From the NCBI GenBank assembly GCA_958296065.1, contig CATQHX010000026.1:36989-100988 (forward strand): a stretch of DNA of 64,000 bases, given 5' to 3'. Position numbers and translations under genes: made by a program. Shown one piece after another: positions 9,119 through 17,449 of the stretch. How positions within the stretch are numbered: position 1 is the first letter of the stretch; every line of letters begins with the position of its first letter. Under the pieces are notes generated by a model that saw only the letters and a program-made list of their open reading frames with translations, did not search any database and had not been told where the DNA came from. This stretch comes from Vicinamibacterales bacterium. GTDB lineage: Bacteria; Acidobacteriota; Vicinamibacteria; Vicinamibacterales; UBA8438.

Positions 9119-9535
9119 CGGAGACGCGAGTTTCCCCAGCACGGGATGGCGCCGACCCGGGTCGTACGGGGTACGACGTTTCGGCGATGATCGGAGGATG
9201 CGTCACCAACGGTGACCAGCACGGTCATCGTGTTGTTCTCATTGGCCAGCAGGTCCAGCTTCTCGACGGACTGCTCGGCGACGGACTGCTCGGCGACGTG
9301 CGACTTCACCGCCCCGTGATACTCGACCGACTCGACCGCCTCGCGAATGCCGTCGGCCCGCCCTCCCGACGATCGTGATAGCGGGGCGGGCCGCACAGCC
9401 CCGTTAAGCTACTGCTGTTTGGTGCCACTGCCGGGGCGGCGGACTGTCCGTAGCCGGCTCAGGTGGTTTCGTAGAATCCGGATCAGAATTGCTCACGGAA
9501 TTGTCACGGCCACGCGCGGGTGTTCATGGAATCCC
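9119..9535 (+). repeat. Dispersed repeat block, copy A (decayed slipin gene plus its upstream region)
   Basis: This stretch matches the reverse complement of about 50099-50515 along its length, including non-coding bases such as GGTGCCACTGCCGGGGCGGC and GAATTGTCAC near the right end. Similarity begins again directly after the MITE-like element and stops near 9535. Confidence 0.65.
9160..9390 (-). pseudogene. Slipin/stomatin (SPFH) C-terminal fragment, copy A
   Basis: The leftward frame reads ADGIREAVESVEYHG, then EKLDLLANENNTMTVLVTVG, the usual C-terminal part of bacterial slipins (ADGIR..AE ... TMVVP..VGD). The SPFH domain is absent and the tail runs out of frame. Non-functional. Confidence 0.5.
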
Positions 9536-9586
9536 TTCGCAACCGGGCCGTCATCCGAAGTCAGCGGCTTTCGCCCCCACTTCCCT

Positions 9587-9967
9587 TCAGGAAGCAGCCA
9601 CGAGCAACGCTGCGCCGGTGGCGAATGTAGCCAGCTGGAGGTGGAGCAGCCACCAAGTTACGCAGCCAAGGAACTCAGCCCAGTCCCGCGCATTCTCCCG
9701 TTTCGACTCGTCCAGGTCGACTCGCGTCACCCTCACCGTCATGCGGAAATCCCACAATCGGCTCAGCGCGCACCCGACCGCAAGGAAAACCGACCCGACC
9801 AGCAACGCAGTTCCCAGGCATAGCGCGCATTGGGACCCAGGGGATTCCATCTTGACGGCGAAGCCAAGGGATGCGGTCGTCAGGACGAGCACAGTGTTGT
9901 TCACGGCCCCGAGTTGGGTCAGTAGCCGCCCCTGCCACCGAACGAATCTATCGTTGCTACCGGCCAT
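9587..9967 (-). CDS. Small integral membrane protein, unknown family
   Basis: 126 residues from ATG 9967. There are hydrophobic helices at about 24-40 (NTVLVLTTASLGFAV), 47-67 (CALCLGTALLVGSVFLAVGC) and 103-124 (WWLLHLQLATFATGAALLVA), with a charged loop between the last two (RVTRVDLDESKRENARDW). This resembles small 3-4 TM proteins of unknown function seen in many genomes; no catalytic motif is visible. It stands alone between repeat debris and decayed conjugation genes. Composition and length are natural and there is no frameshift, so it is likely expressed. Confidence 0.65.
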   Translation of the reverse strand: MAGSNDRFVRWQGRLLTQLGAVNNTVLVLTTASLGFAVKMESPGSQCALCLGTALLVGSVFLAVGCALSRLWDFRMTVRVTRVDLDESKRENARDWAEFLGCVTWWLLHLQLATFATGAALLVAAS

Positions 9968-10429
9968 CGCGGAACAGAGTCTATCGCGCCTGACGAAGAC
10001 GGGGCGTATGTGTCGAGGCGTGCGAACCGACCCGCTGTAAGCCCGCGAAACCCACCGAGGCCTGCGAAATTCGTAGACGCGAGACCGCGCAATCCAGACC
10101 GCCCTCTACAGGCCTCGCGCCCAGGTGCCGATCTGGCTAGCTACATGGTCGCGATGCACTGGGACCCGATTCGCGAAGCATGAGGGGGTTCTCGAGTCCT
10201 GCGCCGAAGCGTAGGATATCCCCTCTTCGCCGTTTGGCGCATCCGGGATACGGAGCGCGGCGGGCCAGCGCTGTGGGCGTCGCTCACCGAGCTCCGACCG
10301 ATGGAGCTCGTGTGGACCCGCTGTACGGAAGACTGGAGCGGGAGGCCGCGGAAGCTCCTGGTCAAACCGGGCGAGCAAGCCGTACGCGGGCGATTCCGCT
10401 GAGTGCGCACCGACCGCCTAGTTCCTGGC
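9968..10429. other. Gene-free stretch with degenerate sequence
   Basis: No coherent coding frame is seen on either strand. The right end continues into the decayed coupling-protein gene. Confidence 0.4.
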
Positions 10430-11758
10430 CGACCTTGAGGTAGGTCGATGTCTTGCCCGAGCCGATCTCGTCGCAGATGAGGATGCCCGTGTAGAGGCCC
10501 AGCTCGGGGATCACGAGCCACCGGGAAGAGGTCCTTCCCGCTCGGCCACCGGATGGTGCACCTCGCCGACCACCATAGGGGAGAAGGGTCCGCCACGGCG
10601 AGCGGCCACGGCGGGGGCGCGCTGGCGACGCGGCGGCGGCCGGCGTCCGCGAGCCACACGCGGTTCACGGCAATGGCGACGGAGACCAGCCTCACGACGG
10701 CGATGGCGGGCGCGAGGTAGTGCCAGGCGCGGATTGCCGCGAGGGGCGCGGCGAGTGCATCGCGGTCAGGTCGGGGATCGGGTCGGCGACTAGCGCCGCG
10801 AACGGCCAGCAGGCCCACACGGCGGCGGCAGCAGCGGTACCCGCCAGATCCCGAATCATGCGAGCACCCTCGTCGAGCGCCACGTCCGCCCGCTCGTGAG
10901 CGCCGGCCCTGCCCCGGCCGCTGTGGCCGCTGCGACCGACAGCTCGCGCATCCGTCCCAGCCTGCCGTTGATGCCGCCGTAGGCTGCCAGCGCGGCCAGA
11001 TCGCCGCGCCACCCCCACCTGGATCTCGGTGAACTCCGCCTTCGCCGCACGTGCCGCCTCGGCCCTGCCCTCAGCCACGCCGCCTCCCGCCGGCGGGGCC
11101 TTCGTCCAGGCGAGAAGCACCGGCTCAGCCGCTACTAGGCGCTCCGGGTCGCGGCCCACGACCTCGACCGCTCGCCCCGCCGAGCGCAGGGCCGCCCACA
11201 GCCCCGCGTGCGCCTCGCCCCAGGTGCGGACGCCGACGGACTCGCGGGCCACCTCCTCGCCGTTGCGCGTGCGCACCAGGTCGAACGTCGCGGCCGCGCC
11301 GTGCGTCTCCGCCGGGTCGGCAGGATGCGTACGGCTACCTCCTCAACGTGCAGCTCTTCGTCCCGCAACCCGACGGCCGTGGCCACCACGCCCTCGGCCT
11401 GTAACGCGTAGGCGGCGGCGTTCGTCACCTCGGAAGCAAGGAACCAGAAGACCGCTTCCCGGTACTGCAGATCGTGCCCCGCCGCCGCGAGTGCGCGACG
11501 ACAAAACGGTGGACGAAGGAGCCCGTGATAGAAGAGGAACGAGAGCTGCGGAAAGGACATCCAGGAGAGGAAGGCCGATCCGCCAACCGTCCAGCGCCGG
11601 CCAAAGTAGTCCTGCAAAGTGTGATTGAATCCAGATCGAAATTGGGAACGGAATGGGTAACGTAAATTGTGCGATTCTTGTAAGTTATTGCCTAGAAACA
11701 GGTTGCCTGGCCAGCGCAGAGTTCGGTGCGAACGCCACGTGTAGACGTCCGGTTCCAT
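10430..11758 (-). pseudogene. Decayed conjugation coupling-protein-like ATPase gene
   Basis: Leftward frames read, in order, an N-terminal part (TNAAAYALQAEGVVATAVGL near 11370-11430), a middle part (AVEVVGRDPERLVAAEPVLL near 11110-11180), a TM-like stretch (YLAPAIAVVRLVSVAIAVNR near 10660-10720) and a P-loop (TGILICDEIGSGKTSTYL near 10440-10490). This order fits a VirD4/TraG-type coupling protein of a type IV secretion or conjugation locus. The reading needs several frame changes and stops soon after Walker A, so the gene is dead. Confidence 0.5.
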
Positions 11759-11921
11759 CCAGCTTCTTCCCAGGGTTCATCCCCTGCTCGGGGTGCCGTC
11801 GGCGTCCGAGATTGGACAAGCGTTCCGGTCCAACGTCGTCCTTCGGGATGGTGTTCGCGGTTTCCGCTTCGTCGGCGAAACGCGTTTCGCACTTCGTTGG
11901 TGCTCGTGCTCCTGGATCTGC

Positions 11922-14132
11922 TCAGTCGAACAGGTGGACTTCCGGGCCGTACGGTCCCATCGTCATTCCGCGTTTCGGCGGGTCCCGCCGCTTCGTCCTC
12001 TTCGCCGCGCGATCGATCCGTTTGGGTTCGGGGGCCGCTGTCCAGAGCTCCGCCGGGATCTCGTCGAGGAACGGCGACGGGTGCGTCGGCCGCTCGTGGC
12101 CTCGCCTTCCGGTCATCTGCGGCACGCTCAGGTACAGCTCGGTCCGTGCCCGCGTCATCCCGACGTAGGCCAGGCGCCGCTCCTCCTCGACCACGGCCTC
12201 CTCGTTGCCGTCGGCGGTGCTCAGCGTCCCGCGGCTGGGCAGGTGCTCGGCGTCGAAGCCGGCGATGATCACCGTGTCGAACTCCAGCCCCTTCGCGCGG
12301 TGGAGCGTCGAGAGTGTGACGCGCGCGTCGGCGTTCGCGGTCTCGTCCGGCGCCCGCATGCTGCGGCAGTGCTCGAGGAACCCGGCGAGCATCTCGAGCC
12401 GGGTCTCGGCGGTTTCGGCCTCGTCATCTCCCCAGTCTTTCCGGAACACGCCTGCGTCGTGGATCAGCTCCCACACGTTGTCGGCGCGGTCGCCCGCGTC
12501 CGGGTCGGCGGACTTCTCGAGCGCGCCGAGGTAGCCGGTGATGCCGAGCACGGCTTCGAGCGCGTCGTCGAGCGGGGCTGCCCGCGCCGGATCCCGGACC
12601 TCCCTTGCGAGGTCGAACCGCTGGGCCAAGCCTCGCGAGTGCCATTCCGGGAGGGCGCCTGCGCGCAGGGCGTGGCGGGCCCGCTGCCAGAACGTGCGGC
12701 ACGGCTGCCTGTCGATCGCCGCGATCGCCTTGCGGCCGATCTGGCGGTGCGGCGGGAGGTCGACGACCCGGCGCATTGCGTCGTCGTCGCCGTCGGGGTC
12801 GAGGGCCATTTGCAGGCAGGCCAACGCGTCCTGGATTTCGGGACGGTCGTAGAAGCTCTGCCCGCCGGTGATGCGGTAAGGGATCCCTGCCTGCTTGAAG
12901 CCGGACTCGAACGCGCGCGACTGCGCGTTCGTGCGGTAGAGCACGGCAACGGTCCCGTCGTCGCGCGCGATCCGGGTGCTCGCCCGGTCGATCACGAACG
13001 TTGCTTCTTCCGTCGCGTCCTTCGCGTGGTGGACCGCGGCGAGCGCCGAACCCTTCCGGGCGGCGCGGAGCGGGTGCTCCAGGCGCTCTCGGTTGTGGCC
13101 GATCATTCGCTGGGCGGCCTCCAGAAGCGGCGCCGCGGAGCGGTACGCGGTGTCGAGGTCGATCCGCCGGGTGTTCGGGAAGACCTTCTGGAAGTCCAGG
13201 ATGTTGCGAAGTTCGGCTCCCCGCCAGCCGTAGATGGCCTGGTCGGGGTCGCCGACGATGAACACGTTGTGGTGTTCCTGGGCGATCAGCCGCGCGAGCA
13301 TGTACTGCGGCGGGTTGGTGTCCTGGCCCTCGTCGATGAGGACGTGGCGGTACCGCCGGGAGACCGCGGTCCGGGCCTCCGGCTGGTCATGGAGCGTCCA
13401 GACGGCTCCGAGGAGCATGTCGTCGAAGTCGAGGCGGTTGGTCTTGCGGAGGACGGCCTGGTAGGCGTTGGCGAGGCTCGCGTTGCGGTCCCGGTGCTCG
13501 TCCTTTCCCCAGGCTTCCGGGCTGCCCGGGTCCTTCATCATGTTCTTGAGCACGCTCATCCGCTGGACGAGGGTCTGCGGCTTCCAGATGCGGATGTCGA
13601 CGCTGGCGTCGAACATGCACTGGCGCATGATGTCGAGTTGCTCGGCCTCGTCGGCGATCCCGAAGTCGGGCCGGATGCCGCTACGGGCCCCGTGCTCGCG
13701 CAGGATACTTCCGCACAGCCGGTGGAAGGTGGAGATCCACACCTGGCGCGTGACGTGGACCGGGAGGAGTTCCTCGAGCCGGCTGCTCATCTCGCCGGCC
13801 GCCTTCCGCGTGAACGTGATGGCGGCGATCTCGCCCGGCGTGGCGCGGCCCTGCTCGATGAGGTAGGCGATCCGCGTGATGATGACGCGCGTCTTGCCGG
13901 AGCCGGGGCCGGCGATGACGAGGACGGGGCCGTCGGGGGCGGTGGCGGCTTCCCGCTGCCTGTCGTTCAGGTCGGCGAGGAGCGGTTGCCCTGCTTGCGC
14001 GGCCGGCCGCCTGTGCCGGCGTGCCCGGTCGTTGTCCTGCATGGTCGGTCCGCGGGTTGGCGTTGACGGCGGACTGCCGGTCAGCGGTCGCGTCTTCTGG
14101 GGTTCAGCCCCGTGTGCCTTCGGGTTCGGCAT
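11922..14132 (-). CDS. uvrD: UvrD/PcrA-family superfamily 1A DNA helicase
   Basis: ATP-dependent 3'-5' DNA helicase of the UvrD/Rep/PcrA type, used in repair and in removing proteins from DNA. All core motifs are visible in 736 residues: Q-motif region LNDRQREAA, Walker A AGPGSGKT at about 74-81, motif Ia ITFTRKAAGEM, Walker B LIDEGQDT (family usually DEFQDT), motif III VGDPDQAIYGWRGA, motif IV/V TLHRAKGLEFDTVI and motif VI YVGMTRAR. The C-terminus carries a short basic tail ending in HLFD. Start is uncertain: the first 30 residues are low-complexity and the ATG at 14042 (MQDNDRARR) is a good alternative. The gene stands alone beside the CRISPR array. Two other SF1 helicases occur in this window, so it may be an accessory copy. 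Confidence 0.9.
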   Translation of the reverse strand: MPNPKAHGAEPQKTRPLTGSPPSTPTRGPTMQDNDRARRHRRPAAQAGQPLLADLNDRQREAATAPDGPVLVIAGPGSGKTRVIITRIAYLIEQGRATPGEIAAITFTRKAAGEMSSRLEELLPVHVTRQVWISTFHRLCGSILREHGARSGIRPDFGIADEAEQLDIMRQCMFDASVDIRIWKPQTLVQRMSVLKNMMKDPGSPEAWGKDEHRDRNASLANAYQAVLRKTNRLDFDDMLLGAVWTLHDQPEARTAVSRRYRHVLIDEGQDTNPPQYMLARLIAQEHHNVFIVGDPDQAIYGWRGAELRNILDFQKVFPNTRRIDLDTAYRSAAPLLEAAQRMIGHNRERLEHPLRAARKGSALAAVHHAKDATEEATFVIDRASTRIARDDGTVAVLYRTNAQSRAFESGFKQAGIPYRITGGQSFYDRPEIQDALACLQMALDPDGDDDAMRRVVDLPPHRQIGRKAIAAIDRQPCRTFWQRARHALRAGALPEWHSRGLAQRFDLAREVRDPARAAPLDDALEAVLGITGYLGALEKSADPDAGDRADNVWELIHDAGVFRKDWGDDEAETAETRLEMLAGFLEHCRSMRAPDETANADARVTLSTLHRAKGLEFDTVIIAGFDAEHLPSRGTLSTADGNEEAVVEEERRLAYVGMTRARTELYLSVPQMTGRRGHERPTHPSPFLDEIPAELWTAAPEPKRIDRAAKRTKRRDPPKRGMTMGPYGPEVHLFD

Positions 14133-14402
14133 CGGAAGGAACGCTCACGTTCTGCGAGAAACGCTGAACCCTTGAGACGGCTCGACCATCGTATCGCGGT
14201 TCTGCGGCCCTTGGGTTTGCGTGCCCGTAGGCAGCGGAGCCGATCCTTCAGGCGGCGTGTCCGGAGGCTGTGCTCGGTGGCCTTCGAGATCAAGTGCCGT
14301 GGCTCGTGAAGTTCCCGGGGCCGCTCCGGCCATCATCTGGTGTGCCGATCGGGGCGAGCCACCGGGACCGTGGCGCGAACGTGCTTGCGGCGATCCGCGA
14401 CG

Positions 14403-15075
14403 GGTTCACCCCCGCGCGCGCAGGGCGGGCCCGAGGATGTTGGCAATCTGCGCCCCTGTCGCGGGTTCACCCCCGCGCGCGCAGGGCGGGCTCTGTCCCC
14501 CGGCGGTTGTTGGTGGAGTCAGCGGGTTCATCCCCGCGCGCGCGGGGCGAGCCGTGATGTCGAGGTGCGGCAGGTGTCCCCGCCAGGTTCATCCCCGCGC
14601 GTGCGGGGCAACCCAACATAAAACTGGTTTTATGTTGGGCCGTCGGTGGGTCCATTCCCGCGTGCGCGGGGTGCAGCAACCGTGTAGGACTGAGAGGATG
14701 ATGGTGAGCGGTTCATCCCCGCGCGTTCGGGGCAACGCATGTCGAGTCCCTCTGCTCCGGGGCGCTTCCTGGTTCCTTCCCGCGCGTGCTGGGTCGATGT
14801 GTCCGACGGCACCGTCCGCGACGACTTTCGCCGTTGACCCGCCCGGCGGCGTGTTGACTGCCACGCTTCGTCCCCGTCTGCACGGGGTGGTCCAAGACGT
14901 TTCCCGCCGCGGCGAATGTTCACGGGTTCATCCCCGAGCTTGCGGGGTCTTCGTGCCCGGGTGCGTGCTGTCGTCGATCCCGACGGGATCGTCCCCGTGC
15001 GTGCGGGGCGGCGCATGTTTCGGTTCTTCTCCCGGCCCTCGCCTCTGGCCCATCCTCGTGGCTGCGGGGCGGTGC
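14403..15075 (-). CRISPR. Degenerate type I-E-like CRISPR array, 11 recognisable repeats
   Basis: Repeats of 28-29 bp with the palindromic core CCCCGCGCGCGCGGGG start at 14403, 14464, 14525, 14586, 14649, 14710, 14771, 14865, 14925, 14986 and 15047. Spacing is 61 bp except at 14586-14649 (63), 14771-14865 (94) and 14865-14925 (60). The plus strand starts GGTTCATCCCCG; its complement ends CGGGGATGAACC, which matches the conserved 3' end of type I-E repeats, so transcription is predicted leftward. Repeats become increasingly mutated to the right (for example GGCCCATCCTCG at 15047), typical of an ageing array. No cas gene is present in the window. A possible further degenerate copy lies near 14331-14359. 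Confidence 0.85.
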
Positions 15076-15238
15076 TCTCCGCTCCTTCCTCGTCTGTCGT
15101 CGCCGCGCGTTGTCGTCGGCCACGGGCTCTCTCGCGGCGCCGCTGTCGTCGTCCCGGCGCGGCTCCAGACGCCCCCCGGCCCAAGCTCGCTTCCTTTCAT
15201 CGGTCTGTCCGTTTCGCGCTCGGGTCTTTCGCCGGTCG

Positions 15239-16312
15239 CTAGTGGATCGAGTGGTTCGTCCCTCCTGGCGACGGTCCGTTCGTCGGGTTCCGCTTCCTTG
15301 CCTCTGCGGCCCGCTTCTGCGCGTTCTCGCGTTCTTCGCGCCGCCTCATCTCCCGCGGGCTCGGGAAGAGCTCCCGCACTGTTCCGTCTTCGTTCTCTAT
15401 CGTGATCTCGGCGGCTGCTTCGGCCGCCTCGGCCAGCCACTCCACCGCCGTTTCGGCCGCGCTGTTCAGCACCCACTGCGCGTCGTTGGTGTTGTCGTCG
15501 ACGTTGGCCACCTCCGTGTTCTCCTCCTCCTGGCGCTCCGCCGTCGCCTCCCCGTCGTCGGAGATCGACACGACGTAGCTGACGACTTTGCGGCCGTCGG
15601 CTTCCGGCTTGGCCGGTGGTGCGGTAAACGGGTTGGCAAGGCGCAGTCTGGTTGTCCTGCCGGTCTCTGTACTGCACGGCTGCCACCGTATGCCGGCCTC
15701 GCACTTCCTGAAGTACAGGCTCCTTTCGCCGTCGGTCTCTTCCCAGACGTCGATGCATTGGCGCGCCGCAATGACAGCGATCATTCCGGTGTCGGTCACC
15801 ACCTGGCCGCACAGTCGGACGAACCGCTTGCCGTTGTCCAGCAGGCCGCGTTCCTTGAGGTGGCGTCGGCGCTGGCCTGCGCGCCTGCCCTGCTCGTCGT
15901 CGTGGCTCACCACTTCGTTCTGGAGCCACTCGGTGGCGGCCCGGCAGTCGTCTGCGAACACCAGGATGTTGGCCAGCGTGCGGTCGAGGACTTCGGCCCC
16001 GCCTTGCTTGCCGCTGCTCTTGTCCGGCTCGCATGCGAGCAGGCCGTTGTACACCCGCAGCTCGGTGCCTTCGACCGACTGGTCGCTGATGTCGAGGTGT
16101 CGGCTCTCGCAGCTCGCTGCTGCGGGGTCGTCGTTCTCCCAGACCCAGGCGATGATCTCTTCGGCCGAGACCGGCCGATGCCGTTTCTTGTTGGTCAACG
16201 ATGTCCTCGTTCTCTGTGTGCTTGGGGGGGGTCCGCCTGGGGGTCCGCCCGCCGGCGTTGCGTTCACGCGCCGATTCCGGGTTGAAACCCGCAATATCGG
16301 GCTGGAGTTCAT
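15239..16312 (-). CDS. Unknown acidic protein encoded between two CRISPR segments
   Basis: 357 residues, no family recognised and no Cas signature seen. The N-terminus (first 40 residues) is Pro/Gly-rich and may be untranslated. The central part looks globular (EEIIAWVWENDD, LANILVFADDCRAATEWL, VVTDTGMIAVIAARQCIDVW). The C-terminal 120 residues are acidic and then strongly charged, with an Ala/Glu helix (ETAVEWLAEAAEAAAEI) and a basic tail. The start at 16312 lies only 29 bases from a CRISPR repeat, and more repeats follow its 3' end, all reading in the same direction. The gene may have inserted into the array or may separate two arrays. Confidence 0.55.
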   Translation of the reverse strand: MNSSPILRVSTRNRRVNATPAGGPPGGPPPSTQRTRTSLTNKKRHRPVSAEEIIAWVWENDDPAAASCESRHLDISDQSVEGTELRVYNGLLACEPDKSSGKQGGAEVLDRTLANILVFADDCRAATEWLQNEVVSHDDEQGRRAGQRRRHLKERGLLDNGKRFVRLCGQVVTDTGMIAVIAARQCIDVWEETDGERSLYFRKCEAGIRWQPCSTETGRTTRLRLANPFTAPPAKPEADGRKVVSYVVSISDDGEATAERQEEENTEVANVDDNTNDAQWVLNSAAETAVEWLAEAAEAAAEITIENEDGTVRELFPSPREMRRREERENAQKRAAEARKRNPTNGPSPGGTNHSIH

Positions 16313-16340
16313 CGGGACGGTAGCACACCGCGTGTGAGGC

Positions 16341-16490
16341 GGTTCATTCCCGCGCGCGCGGGGTGGCTCGCTCGTGGCGGCTCAGCGCGATCTCGACGCT
16401 GGGTTCATCCCCGCGCGCGGCGCGAACGTCACTATCGACTGACACGCCTTCACACCGGCGGGCTTATCCCCATAGGCGCTAACTTGTTCA
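16341..16490 (-). CRISPR. Short CRISPR segment, 3 repeats
   Basis: Same repeat as the main array, starting at 16341 (GGTTCATTCCCGCGCG), 16402 (GGTTCATCCCCGCGCG) and, more degenerate, 16462 (GGCTTATCCCCA). Spacing is 61 and 60 bp. The third repeat is cut by the end of an IS4-like element. It lies upstream of the unknown gene and in the same orientation as the main array. Confidence 0.7.
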
Positions 16491-17410
16491 CGCCACCTGC
16501 TCCGGCGGCTGCTCGGTCCAACCGAAGTACGCGGAGAGCTGCGACTGCCGTCGCCGTGGCGGCTCTGCAAGCGCGGCGGAGATCGTTCGCCAGTCGCTGA
16601 TCATGCAAGCCAGCGAGAGCGGCGGTTCGATGGCGCGCGTGACCTGGTTCAACACGAACTTGAAGTCACGCCACGCGCTGCGGGGGCGCCGGGGCCGGCA
16701 CGTCGTAGCCCCAGGGGGAAATCGCGCGGGCGTGGTGGAGCAGCTTCTCTACCAGCAGCGCCACGAACAGTTTCCCGTAGAGCCACGCCTTGGCGCTGTC
16801 GTCGTCGTACTTCGGCAGGTGCCCCAACTGCGCCAGAGACTTGAAGCGCTTGAACACCAATTCGACCTGCCAGCGCAGGCGATACCACTCCAGCACGTCG
16901 GTGGCCGAGAAGGGCGGCTCGGGGAAGGTCGTGAAGACGATCACGTACTCGGCAAACCGCAGAGTGGCCGGTTGTACCTGGTTCCCCTTGCGGGCGGCGT
17001 CCCTGCGGATTTTCTGATGCGCCAGGCGGATGGCCTCGGCGGACTTGCGGAGCACGCAGACCCGGCCCGCAATCTCGCCCGGCGGGCCGCCGTCGTCACT
17101 CGCGGCCGCGACCGTCGTCGCCCAAGAGCGCGCTGCCCCCGGACGCGTGACCGACGACACCGCGGCCAGCAGGTCGAACGGCTGCCCGGCTGCCGTGTGC
17201 AGCGGCAGCGACCCCGTATTGACACGCACAATCAGCCGCCCGCCCGCCTCGACCACGTGGCGAATCCCCCGCGCGGTCGAATACCCGCGGTCGGCCAGCA
17301 CATGGTCGCCGGCGCGGATCGGGAACTGCGCCAACGATTCTCCCGTGCCCGGCCCCTCGACCCCCGTCAACTTGAAGAAGTCACACGTCAGCGACGGCAG
17401 GCCCCGGGTC
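16489..17410 (-). pseudogene. IS4-family transposase, 5'-truncated and frameshifted
   Basis: The leftward frame carries the second catalytic Asp region (HVLADRGYSTARGIRHVV) and the Y-R-E signature (EWYRLRWQVELVFKRFKS), followed by QLGHLPKYDDDSAKAWLYGK, typical of IS4-like DDE transposases. The N-terminal part with the first Asp is missing. Near 16680 the frame shifts and the C-terminus continues in another frame to a TGA at 16489. The right end abuts the last codons of hsdM, so this element replaced most of that gene. Confidence 0.75.
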
Positions 17411-17411
17411 G

Positions 17412-17449
17412 AGGAGCATCTCAAGAAGATGGGCGCGGCATGGAATTGA
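17412..17449 (+). pseudogene. hsdM: Remnant of hsdM, last 12 codons
   Basis: The frame reads EEHLKKMGAAWN and stops with TGA at 17447, overlapping the hsdS ATG at 17440. This tail and the overlap are typical of HsdM C-termini. Everything upstream belongs to the IS4-like element, so the methyltransferase subunit is lost here. Confidence 0.6.

Noticed and set aside
11793..14066. Long plus-strand open frame over the helicase gene
   Set aside because: It is the antisense of the UvrD-family gene; codon bias in GC-rich DNA keeps the opposite strand open. It has no domain pattern.
14221..15405. Open frame of 394 codons across the CRISPR array
   Set aside because: It translates the repeats (recurring FIPARAGRA-like peptides). 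The 61-bp periodicity shows it is an array, not a gene.
15110..16285. Plus-strand open frame opposite the gene between the CRISPR segments
   Set aside because: Considered as the real gene, but its composition is Arg/Leu/Ala/His-rich as in shadows, while the minus frame has natural acidic and aromatic content.
14403..16490. Cas genes next to the array
   Set aside because: All neighbouring frames were inspected for Cas3, Cascade, Cas1 and Cas2 features; none were found. The nearby UvrD-like helicase lacks an HD domain and is not Cas3.
16603..17439. In-frame N-terminal extension of hsdS
   Set aside because: It runs through the antisense of the IS4-like transposase. The overlap with the hsdM tail sets the start at 17440.
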